Shown here: piece after piece, positions 7,632 through 14,939 of the stretch
How the letters are laid out: each line of letters begins with the position of its first letter
Numbering within the stretch: position 1 is the first letter of the stretch
DNA from: Chrysomallon squamiferum
Lineage: Eukaryota; Mollusca; Gastropoda; Neomphalida; Peltospiridae
Length of the DNA: 14,939 bases
Direction: 5' to 3'
Assembly: GCA_012295275.1 (NCBI GenBank)
Contig: CM022671.1
Coordinates: forward strand, 2,317,939-2,332,877
Translations under genes and position numbers: made by a program
Notes under the pieces: generated by a model
Seen by the model: the letters and a program-made list of their open reading frames with translations, nothing else
The model's database searches: none
What the model was told of the DNA's origin: nothing

Positions 7632-8048
7632 GTATGAATTTTTCTATGTTATTTTCTAAGAAATTAATAGTTTGGAAAATCATACACTTCTTAAACTATT
7701 CGGCCATTTTCGAACCGCTAATATTTGGGCTAATACTCTTTTTGATATATGTTTTATTATTTTGGATGTATCTGTATTATTATATATTTCTATCACTCTC
7801 TTGGTTACTCTTTGTTTGCATTTTCATGTAATTTTGTTATTTCAGTACCTCGAAATAATATATTCCTCCTTTGATGCATAGTACGAATTTCCTTAATCTG
7901 AGAGTCACTGTTTATTTATTACAGAAAAACAATGAGAGTTTGCAGGCAGGAACCAAACTGTACACGGCAACCAGCTTCTTCGTCTGAATACACGTTAGAC
8001 GTTATTGCTAATTCTAATGATGACGATACTGTTCATTTATGTAATTAG
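7520..8048 (+). CDS. Gene B: 3' part of a single-pass receptor (membrane span and tail)
   Basis: Two exons, 7520-7631 and 7925-8048, splice in frame and end in TAG. Together they encode about 78 residues: a Ser/Thr-rich juxtamembrane stretch, one membrane span and a 41-residue tail. The entry phase (1) matches the EGF exons of genes A and C, so I read this as the 3' end of a family member. No plus-strand EGF exon is found upstream in the window, and gene A faces the other way. Either its 5' exons lie left of the window with gene A nested in the intron, or they have been lost or inverted. The exon pair itself is well supported; its gene assignment is inference. Confidence 0.75.
7632..7924 (+). 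other. Gene B intron between membrane and tail exons
   Basis: 293 bases, donor GTATGA and acceptor TTTATTTATTACAG. AT-rich; hydrophobic open frames inside come from composition. Confidence 0.8.
7925..8048 (+). CDS. Gene B last exon: cytoplasmic tail
   Basis: 124 bases, entered in phase 2 after AG at 7923-7924, ending TAG 8046-8048. The tail starts basic (RKTMRVCRQ), passes NCTRQPASSSEYTLDVIANS and ends NDDDTVHLCN. The single tyrosine, in SEYTLD, could be a phosphorylation site. It fits neither a strict ITIM (position +3 is Asp) nor NPxY, both of which are common in CED-1/MEGF10 tails, so signalling may be reduced or differ. An AATAAA at 8405-8410 is a reasonable polyadenylation signal. Confidence 0.82.
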
Positions 8049-9240
8049 TTAAATCCATGATGGCATCTACAACTATTACTTCTACGTCAGCAAGATCACT
8101 TTCGTTTGAAAGATCATAACCAGGGTGCACAAAACGGAAAATATAATCAAAGTTTGAAGAAAAACGTTACAACATTTATACGTCAAACGTACATAAACAA
8201 TTTTGAATCTGTATAGAAATATGTTTACCTGTCGAAAGTTGAGAAACAAATACAGCGGCTTTTAATGTTGTAGATTTTGTTAGCATAGACAAGTTTTGTT
8301 TCATCCTACTTTTTGTTATAATTCTGTTTTTGAAATTTCTGTGGTGTAAGAATTTTTTTATATTTTATTTAAAATATTTATTTTATAAATTATTTAAAAT
8401 TATTAATAAATCATTTAATATTAATCATTGTTTGTTGTCAGTTAATTTTTGGTTTGTTTCTTTGTTTATTCCTTCATTTATTTCTTTATTTCTTTAATTT
8501 TTGTTTTATTTGATTATATTTATTTTGTGTGTTTCTTTTTGTATATGTATATGTGTGTATGGGTGTGTATTTGTTTTCATAACTTTTACAAAATGTTTAT
8601 TCTGAATGTTGAATTTTTGAGTTTAATTATTTATGTAAAAAGAAACGATATTTACAATTACATACAATGATTAGAATTGGACACTCGTATTTTTAATATA
8701 TAAAAATAAATTCTACTTTGTCTTATTTACTGTTATTTATTTTGTGATTGTTTTATGAAATTATAGAGATTACTGTTTGGAATATCGAAAATGAAATATT
8801 TAGTAAGTAGAAAGTAAAAGTAATAATTCAATAATCGAAATATGTTTTCAAGATGGCTATTTAAGACATTTTTATTTATTTATAATGACGAAGAACTGGA
8901 TTTATGTCATGTTAAACTTAATAGATACTTCAATCTTCATTGTTAATCATTTTTCTAAAGATGTCAGATAATGGTTCAAAGAAGATTTGAACTCGTAAAG
9001 GATATAATACCTTGCTTCTTTATTTATTTAATTAGTCGTGGAATCTCGCGTGATCTAACCCTTATTACGTCAGCTTTAAAACTACAGTACCTGATCACGT
9101 TCGCATTGGCAAGAAATGTATTTTAACAAAGATAATTTTAGTTAGATAAAATTGGCGGATTAACGATTGCAAATAATGAAGTTATGATAATGACGGAAAC
9201 TTTGTCGATGACATTTTTTGAAAATATTTCTGTCAGTGGT
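8049..9240. other. 3' UTR of gene B and flank
   Basis: About 1.2 kb, AT-rich. AATAAA occurs at 8405-8410. A T/G-rich stretch at 8450-8580 gives a spurious Phe/Val/Cys frame. No other feature is supported. Confidence 0.5.
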
Positions 9241-9360
9241 GTTATATATATCTATCTATCTATCATTTTTTGAAAATAGTTATATCATTTGGTTAATATT
9301 ATATCTTTCTATCTATATAAATATGTATATATAATATTAACCAAGTGAAATATTTTTAAT
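9241..9360. repeat. Fold-back repeat beside a (TATC)n tract
   Basis: The left arm near 9281-9304 contains TTGGTTAATATTATAT. The right arm 9329-9354 contains its reverse complement ATATAATATTAACCAA. A loop of about 24 bases separates them, and the stem extends to about 24 pairs with a few mismatches. A short (TATC)n run lies at about 9250-9264. It could be a remnant of a miniature inverted-repeat element. Confidence 0.65.
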
Positions 9361-9498
9361 AATCAGCTAAAACTAGAATGATAAAAAGTTTTGAAACCCT
9401 TTAATCTGAATGTAAAATTAATGAAAATGTTACTGAGAATAAATTAGCAATTTAATTATTTACATTCTGGTACCTCATCTTTCTGTTGTTGTTGTGTG

Positions 9499-9525
9499 GG
9501 TTTTTTTTTTTTTTTTTTTTTTTTT
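9499..9525. repeat. Poly(T) tract
   Basis: A long uninterrupted T-run. It may be the reverse-strand A-tail of a retroelement, but no recognisable element is attached. Confidence 0.85.
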
Positions 9526-9740
9526 GTTTTTTCACAGAAATCACAAACACAGACTGCTGATGAACTAAATAGAAGGAATAGCTCCATTTGCAGAGAAAAT
9601 ATTATGAAATGCATGAGCAAAACATGCAAATGAAGCAGTTTGATAAAAAGTAACTAATGTATACCCTTCAGACCTTTGGCATTGCCTCTAGTTTGCATGT
9701 GAATGAAAGAATGTTTTGACAATTAAAACTAATCAACAGT

Positions 9741-9849
9741 GACATTGACTGTGGACTTGAGTTCATTTCTGGGTTGCTTTGACCCAGTTTCATTAATATC
9801 AAGTGTGATCTTACATCTAGCTAGAATAATGGGCATTCAGAAAATAATG
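9741..9849. repeat. 109-base near-identical element, right copy
   Basis: Matches 1-109 with a single substitution in the loop of the shared CTGGGT/ACCCAG hairpin (here 9769-9774 and 9782-9787). A ten-base direct repeat, ATTGACTGTG, occurs at 9744-9753 within it and again at 9850-9859 just after it; the left copy lacks the second one. The sequence upstream (9540-9740) is unique in this window. Confidence 0.9.
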
Positions 9850-10292
9850 ATTGACTGTGAAAGATTAAATGCATAGTCACTCTTATTGTTGTAGAGCAAG
9901 TTCAGTCATTTTACCATATATCAGTGTCCACCATTTAAACCAGATTTTAAAAAAAAAGCAACAAAAACATAAGTTCACCATTGTCGCCCAACCTCAGAAA
10001 TGCTCCCAACCTCCAATTATTTTTTATTGTTTATTCTTTTAACAAAGCCAAACAAAACCCTTAAATAAAAAGTTAAAATTGAATGTTTGAGATGACTGCA
10101 TTTCAGTCTCACACCTTCCTATCATTACCTCGAAATGAATAGTTTGTTTTTCGTTTTATTCCTGAATACCTCTATTACACATAAAAAAAAAAAAAAAAAA
10201 ATTCATGCCTACGTGGAAATGTTAACGAGTATGTTTTTATTTATTTATTTATTATTTTATTTATTTATTTATTTATTTATTTATTTTATTTA

Positions 10293-10368
<76 letters not shown>

Positions 10369-10783
10369 AATGTGGTGTAATTTAGAAAATTTATCATACA
10401 AAACTGTGATATAATGTAAAATTTCCTATATGAATAATGCATTAAATGGTTTCACCACACAATGCCTTTTCCCATGAATTACGGTTAGGATTTGTATATA
10501 CTGTTCAGTGACTGCTCTTGTGAGCATTATAATAATTGTTATGAACAGACATATGAGATCTATAATAAGATATGAGATCTACGTTTACATGTTTAACCAT
10601 ATGGCAAGGACATACGGGATTTCCAAAATATATTGTGCGTTCTCGAGAAATGACAATACGCTGAAATACTTACTGTCTTCTTTCGAAAGTCTAGTTACGG
10701 GTATGAATTAGAATTTAGAAACCGAAGTTCAGTGCATACGTTGTTATGTTTTCCATTTTGAAAGTGAGATTTATTATTCTGGA
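9850..10783. other. Upstream region of gene C
   Basis: AT-rich. It contains an A-run (10183-10200), a large (TTTA)n/(TTA)n tract, and a small direct repeat ATATGAGATCTA at 10551-10562 and 10570-10581 (19-base period). No exon is convincing; an ATG-led hydrophobic run at 10135 has no donor. The gene C promoter presumably lies here. Confidence 0.5.
10230..10368. repeat. (TTTA)n then (TTA)n microsatellite
   Basis: Tetranucleotide TTTA units grade into a long, almost pure ATT run. Open frames through it (poly-Ile) are artefacts. Confidence 0.95.
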
Positions 10784-10844
10784 ATGCAGATAGATTTCAT
10801 TATATTATGTATTATATGCTGGTGTGTTTTAAACGTTATTGGTG
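10784..10844 (+). CDS. Gene C exon 1: signal peptide
   Basis: ATG at 10784-10786 opens MQIDFIILCIICWCVLNVIG and is cut by an exact consensus donor, G|GTAAGT (10845-10850), in phase 1, the phase exon 2 requires. The acidic residue near the start is unusual, but the 15-residue hydrophobic core and small residue at the end fit a signal peptide. It lies upstream of the duplicated block. The alternative is that translation starts in frame at 13524, just before exon 2. Confidence 0.68.
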
Positions 10845-11271
10845 GTAAGTATAATTTGTAGGTTTTTTGGTGTGTTCTTGTGTGTGTGGATGTGTATGTA
10901 TATTCGTGTGTGTTTGTGTGTGTCTGTGTGTGTATATGTTTGTATGTGTTTAAGATGATATCTAGGTATCATGAAAACATAATTACTGTATTTAATTATA
11001 TCATATTTTTATTTAATTATTACACCATGACAGCTTATTATAATTTGCACTGCAGTCGGAATATATATATATATACTTTAATGGTTTGACAAGTAATGTT
11101 AATTTTCAAATTCAGAAAAAAAAAGAAAAAAAAAGTTTTTCTTTAGTGCGCACCTTTCACAATATATCCTTAAAACAATAACTGATTCTATATGATTTAT
11201 AAAATAAAAAAATATATATAATAATAATAATAATAGTAAAAATACTAATACTAATAATAATAATAATAATA

Positions 11272-11365
<94 letters not shown>

Positions 11366-11398
11366 TACACCATCTGTCAAAAAAAAATAAATAAATAA

Positions 11399-11449
<51 letters not shown>

Positions 11450-11938
11450 TATTATTATTATATTTAATTATTTATTTTTTATTTTTTTTATTATTATTAT
11501 TTTTTTTTATTTCACTATTTGTTTGGAGATAACATTCATGTCCAGTTAAGATATTCAGATAACAATAGGGATGATCGGTCAGGAGGGGATACGTTTTAGC
11601 AATATAATTTCTAATTCAAATACAAATCGGAAAACAAACCCTCATAATGGTTTAAAAGAAACTTTCAGTATATATTCAGTCATTTTTTACTCTGCCTGTT
11701 TGAAAAACATGCATGTCTTACATCTTTGTGGGAAAGATTTTAACTCTTGACCTGTCCTCTTTTGCTTACTAGCACCTTAGCCTACCTTTCTGAACATGGA
11801 AGACATAAGCTCTTTTTCGCAGCGATATTTTCTCTATAACTTTCTCTACAGTATATTTCAAGATATCCACTGACAACTGTCTTCGATTGCCCTTCTTTCG
11901 GTTTTTTTTTCACCATCTGTCAATAAATAAAGAAATAA

Positions 11939-12011
<73 letters not shown>

Positions 12012-13259
12012 TTTTTTATTATCATTTTTTGAAAAAATTTGTTTACTAATATATTTTTTTATTTACTTATTTATTTATTTAATTTTTTTTTTTTTTTTTT
12101 TTATCTATTTTGTTTATGTGCAGTTGACCATTTCAATGGTATCAGAAAATGACAAGCAAATTAATTTATAAAATACACACAGATTCAATGGTTTCTTTGG
12201 GGCACACTAGGGAGTGGTCCAACCTTCCCCGACCCGACCTGTCCCACGCAGTTTGCTTTCATTTTAGTTTTAATTGTTCTTTCTTTACCTGTAATTACCT
12301 GCTCGTTCAAATGTCATTTTATTTGTAAATGTTTTCAGAATTCTATATAACAAAAATTACCCTTAAAAATAAATAATCTTTAGCTCTATGTAAGAAACTG
12401 AATGTTGCAAAAACAATACAATGCCAAATCAAAGAGCGTCTCTTGCACAGCTTGAAAACTCGCGCCTGTCAAATAGCACTATGACGTCATCGGCAGATCT
12501 GGTTAATCAAAAACAATCGATGGACAAAAAAACGGAAAGAAAATACGCAGTTAACTGTTTAGGTGTCCCCTAATGGATCGAAAGAAGACGCATATAATGA
12601 TCTGGTTAAATGTTTGAAGATAACCTAATTATAACGATACTGAGATACCTACCATGCATTTAATGAAAATAATTTAATAAATATAGTGAAGATACACCTA
12701 TAACTAAAGATACATATAATGGATCTAGTATTCACAGTTAATAGGTTAAACTAGCTGAAGATTTATTGTGTTTGTTGTATTCAGAAAACAAGGGTATCAT
12801 ATGTGTCTAATTACATTCAGTATGCACATGTCGATAAAAAATAGTCTTGCATAGAAATTGAAAACGTATTTGTTAATACCATATAATCTTAATCTCTCAA
12901 GATGACATGTTTTAAACTGAACTTGCTAAAACTCGAAACTGTCATAGGTAAACTATTAAGGTAACGGTGAAGCGATTCAATTATAGCACCTGATACCTAA
13001 AGACATATTTCTATTTCATTTTTGTACATACTTATATAATTAAAAATACATTTATTGCTTGAAACAACAGACATATTTTGTCTTGTTTCCTAAATAGTTA
13101 ATAATAAATTATTATGTTTCTCTTTGTGTTATATTTATTGTAAAATACAATGTTAAACAAGTAAAGAGGCTTTATACTGGAAATTTCAGTCTACATTTTC
13201 CTTAAAAGTAACAACAAAATACTACCTGTCCGTCTGCTAGTCTGTCTGTGTATTTTAAA

Positions 13260-13290
<31 letters not shown>

Positions 13291-13777
13291 TGTATGTATG
13301 TATGTATGTATGTATGCTGCTTTGTGTACGTAATGTTACATTATGTTGTTTATTTATGTCTTTCCTTCTTCCTTATTTTCTTTCTTCTTGTTATCTTTAT
13401 TTATTTATTTAGTTGTTTTGTTTATTTATTTGTTTATTTATTTATTTAATGATTTTATATTCATTTATTTAATTGCTTTGGTGTTAAATCAAAACCGGCA
13501 ACAATTCACATACATATATAATTATGTGTGTGTACGTGTGTGTATATATAAAACATACATATCTGTATGCGTGTCTGTGCTTCTTATTTTTATTTTCATT
13601 ATTAGGTATAAGCCATCAACAAAACTGCTCCTATTGTGAAGGGTTCTGTTTACGCTGCATGCCGGGATATTATGGAAAACACTGTGATATTAGTTGTAGC
13701 AGATGCAAACAGTGCGATCGCCAGAGCGGAATGTGTAATAGTAATGGTAAATATTTATTTTCCCTCTCTTAAATATA

Positions 13778-13818
<41 letters not shown>

Positions 13819-14689
13819 TATTGTTTTTATCATAACCTCTTATGACCACCCTGTTGTCTACTCTTTTGTTATGTTCGATATGGAAAAAAGATTCACCACG
13901 GTTTGTCAGGAGGGGATGAATGTGATGATAAATAACTGTGTGAGCGCATTGATATATGACCTCCCACCGAGCTGTTTCCACAGTGGTCCAATAGCCAACT
14001 GTTAGAAAATCTTTATCAAAGTTATCTCTTTTGATTTCTTTGTTGTTGTTGTTTGTTTCATTGTTTGTTTCTTATTTCAGGGGGAAATTTCAGTGAACCA
14101 CATGACTGGGCATACAATTGCACACACTGCACTGGCAATTGCAGATCTTGTTTACCTGGATGGTATGGTCAAAACTGTACTCTTAAATGTTTAAACTGCG
14201 ATGTCGATGGATGCAATAAAGTCAACGGTTCTTGCTACAAATGCTCTCCTGGTTTCACTGGCAAGAATTGTACAGAACTATGTCCAGAAAATTGTGGATC
14301 ATCTTTTGGCAGCAAACCTGTATGTGATCAGTTTTCACAAGAATGTCTAGATGGCTGCAAGAAAGGTTGGTGGGGAAATCACTGCCGTGAAAAATGTAGC
14401 GAGGGTTGTCTGCATTCAGAATGTTCTTACGATGGGACATTGTGTATACATGGTTGTAAAACTGGGTACATTGGAGTACAATGCATACGTACAAACTGTA
14501 ATGAAAACTGTTCAGAATGTGACAAGCAAAACAACTGTTTAAAATGTAAAGACAAAATGTATGGCGTAGACTGTTCTCTGAGGTGTAATGAAGGATGTGT
14601 TGGAGGAGATTGTCAGAGAGATGGTTCATGCGAATGTCGCCATGGATACTTCGGAACCGACTGTGGCAGTAAAAACAAAATTGCCGAAG
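10784..14689 (+). CDS. Gene C: multiple-EGF receptor, 5' part (MEGF/SREC/Draper-like)
   Basis: Exons 10784-10844, 13606-13746 and 14081-14689 join in phase 1 throughout and give about 270 residues. These are a signal peptide, one EGF module in exon 2, and about six EGF-like modules in exon 3. The gene leaves the window with an open phase 1 donor, so membrane and tail exons should lie to the right; gene B shows what such exons look like in this locus. Family members are phagocytic or scavenger receptors; this role is inferred from the domain pattern. Intron 1 (2,761 bases) contains the duplicated block also found at 312-1085, which links this gene to the left of the window. Confidence 0.82.
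10860..10950. repeat. GT-rich tract
   Basis: Imperfect (GT)n and TGTATG units beginning about 15 bases after the gene C exon 1 donor. The left copy of the block has a T/G-rich run at 239-292 in the matching place. Confidence 0.75.
11226..11518. repeat. (TAA)n/(TTA)n compound microsatellite with long palindrome
   Basis: A run of TAA units switches to TTA units at 11327/11328, giving a palindrome with perfect arms of about 37 bases (11291-11327 and 11328-11364). After CACCATCTGTCA at 11369-11380 another (TTA)n run begins at about 11400. Open frames here (poly-Asn, poly-Tyr, poly-Leu) are artefacts. Confidence 0.92.
11911..12102. repeat. CACCATCTGTCA-linked (TTA)n and poly(T) tract
   Basis: CACCATCTGTCA at 11911-11922 is followed by AATAAA-type units and then a long (TTA)n run, the same order as at 11369-11450. 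It ends in a (TTTA)n and poly(T) stretch to about 12102. Confidence 0.8.
12103..12800. other. Single-copy part of the insertion in gene C intron 1
   Basis: About 700 bases of less repetitive sequence with no counterpart in the left block. A GC-richer patch at 12195-12245 and another at 12430-12520 stand out from the AT-rich background. No reading frame is convincing. GATCTGGTTAA occurs at 12497-12507 and 12599-12609. Confidence 0.5.
12482..12489. promoter_or_regulatory. Palindromic CRE-type site TGACGTCA
   Basis: An exact TGACGTCA palindrome, the known binding site of CREB/ATF bZIP factors, lies within intron 1 of gene C in a locally GC-richer patch. One eight-base match may be chance. Confidence 0.3.
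13261..13316. repeat. (TATG)n microsatellite
   Basis: About 14 nearly perfect TATG units within the right duplicated block; absent from the left copy. Confidence 0.97.
13606..13746 (+). CDS. Gene C exon 2: first EGF-like module
   Basis: 141 bases, phase 1 to phase 1; acceptor TTTTCATTATTAG (AG 13604-13605), donor ATG|GTAAAT. It encodes ISHQQNCSYCEGFCLRC, then MPGYYGKHCDISC and SRCKQCDRQSGMCNSNG. Nine cysteines follow the pattern CxxCxxxCxxCx8CxxxC, with the PGYYGxxC core shared with gene A exon 2. The frame is also open upstream to an ATG at 13524, through the pyrimidine tract. Confidence 0.9.
13747..14080 (+). other. Gene C intron 2
   Basis: 334 bases, donor GTAAAT, acceptor GTTTCTTATTTCAG. 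It contains a (GT)n tract at about 13781-13817 and a (TTG)n run near 14040. Two short frames on plus and one on minus are composition artefacts. Confidence 0.88.
13781..13817. repeat. (GT)n microsatellite
   Basis: Uninterrupted TG dinucleotide run in intron 2 of gene C. Confidence 0.95.
14081..14689 (+). CDS. Gene C exon 3: EGF-like module array
   Basis: 609 bases, phase 1 to phase 1; acceptor TTATTTCAG, donor GAAG|GTAGAC. The 202 whole codons hold about six EGF-like modules with signatures PGWYGQNC, PGFTGKNC, DGCKKGWWGNHC, TGYIGVQC, KMYGVDC and HGYFGTDC. Sequons (NFS, NCT, NGS, NCS) are frequent. It is 168 bases longer than gene A exon 3; the extra sequence is two C-terminal modules, roughly residues 130-190 of the exon. 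It ends SKNKIAEG. The 147-codon antisense frame across it is a shadow. Confidence 0.94.
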
Positions 14690-14803
14690 GTAGACCACAA
14701 ATTTATTAAATTTTAAAAGTTAATGTTAGTGATCATATAATTATTAAAAATTAATATTTGAAAAATAGATGAATAGTAAATGAGAAAGAAAGAAAATGTA
14801 TTT

Positions 14804-14854
<51 letters not shown>

Positions 14855-14939
14855 AGATATTGGGAATAACTGGTTACTCTTTTAAGATACAAGTTTTATC
14901 CTTTGAAGATATGAATGCCCCGTGGCAGTGAGACACACA
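14690..14939 (+). other. Start of gene C intron 3
   Basis: AT-rich sequence with a (CA)n tract at 14805-14850. No further exon is seen before the window ends. Confidence 0.7.
14805..14850. repeat. (CA)n microsatellite
   Basis: Alternating AC run of more than 20 units with a final ACAT interruption. Confidence 0.97.

Larger units (their letters stand above)
10973..13425. repeat. Right copy of duplicated receptor intron block, interrupted
   Basis: Homologous stretches are 10973 to about 11205 and about 12817-13190, with a weaker end near 13330-13425; they match 312-1085 in the same order and orientation. The right copy carries an insertion of about 1.6 kb (about 11206-12800) that begins in microsatellite sequence, and a (TATG)n insertion near 13260. 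The whole block lies in intron 1 of gene C. Confidence 0.82.

Noticed and set aside
7514-7831. 105-codon frame running from the gene B membrane exon into its intron
   Set aside because: It is a different frame from the spliced product, and the hydrophobic tail is AT-rich intron sequence.
10135-10180. ATG-led hydrophobic run MNSLFFVLFLNTSIT as gene C signal exon
   Set aside because: No donor follows in a usable phase; 10784-10844 has an exact GTAAGT donor in phase 1.
11099-11380. Poly-Asn/Tyr/Leu frame, and similar frames at 10135-10380, 11887-12171 and 13343-13639
   Set aside because: Translated microsatellites with no splice or domain support.
12581-12593. Minus-strand ATGCGTCTTCTTT, identical to the first 13 bases of gene A coding sequence
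   Set aside because: Similarity stops at once, the frame hits a stop within eight codons and there is no donor; likely chance.
11577-13918. GTCAGGAGGGGAT shared at about 11579 and 13906
   Set aside because: A 13-base match with unrelated flanks; not enough for a repeat call.
14255-14698. 147-codon minus-strand frame across gene C exon 3
   Set aside because: Antisense shadow of the EGF exon; its His/Cys/Leu-rich content is the complement of repeated TGT/TGC/GGA codons, and splice signals support the plus strand.
1-14939. tRNA, rRNA, CRISPR array, operon or phage-like system
   Set aside because: No cloverleaf, spaced identical repeats, ribosome-binding sites or contiguous long genes; the sequence is intron-containing animal DNA.

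Overview
This is intron-rich, AT-rich animal DNA with no prokaryotic gene organisation. Exons have GT-AG boundaries, the long spaces between them are full of simple repeats ((TTA)n, (TTTA)n, (GT)n, (TATG)n), and the only convincing coding sequence is short, cysteine-dense exons. I infer a mollusc or other lophotrochozoan, where families of MEGF10/Draper/SREC-like multiple-EGF receptors are often expanded in tandem. The sequence does not prove the species.

Three pieces of one receptor family are present. Gene A lies on the minus strand (coding exons 4863-4821, 4621-4487 and 4137-3697, plus a candidate last exon 3105-2969). It encodes a signal peptide and a run of EGF-like modules. Gene B lies on the plus strand (7520-7631 and 7925-8048). 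It encodes only a transmembrane segment and a short cytoplasmic tail ending in a stop; no EGF exon precedes it on the plus strand in this window. Gene C lies on the plus strand (10784-10844, 13606-13746, 14081-14689). It has a signal-peptide exon, a 2.76 kb intron and two EGF exons, and it runs off the right edge. All introns of A and C, and the entry to the gene B membrane exon, are phase 1, so these exons can be exchanged without breaking frame. The gene B tail intron is phase 2. The likely role is a cell-surface scavenger or engulfment receptor; this is inferred from the family.

The left end of the window (1 to about 1085) and the region 9741 to about 13425 are collinear copies of one block. 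They share a 109-base element that is almost identical in both (1-109 and 9741-9849), then a longer stretch of about 80-87% identity by eye. In the right copy this block forms the upstream part and intron 1 of gene C. In the left copy no signal-peptide or EGF exon remains in place. An oppositely oriented gene (A) and a membrane/tail pair (B) follow instead. The locus therefore looks like a tandem receptor array broken up by duplication, exon loss and inversion.

Region by region: 1-1085 duplicated block; 1086-2968 mostly AT-rich sequence with a 60-base tandem duplication; 2969-4904 gene A; 4905-7519 noncoding, with a possible signal-peptide exon at 5947 and a decayed minisatellite at 7015-7388; 7520-8048 gene B; 8049-9740 3' flank with a fold-back repeat; 9741-14689 gene C with microsatellite-rich introns; 14690-14939 start of the next intron with a (CA)n tract.
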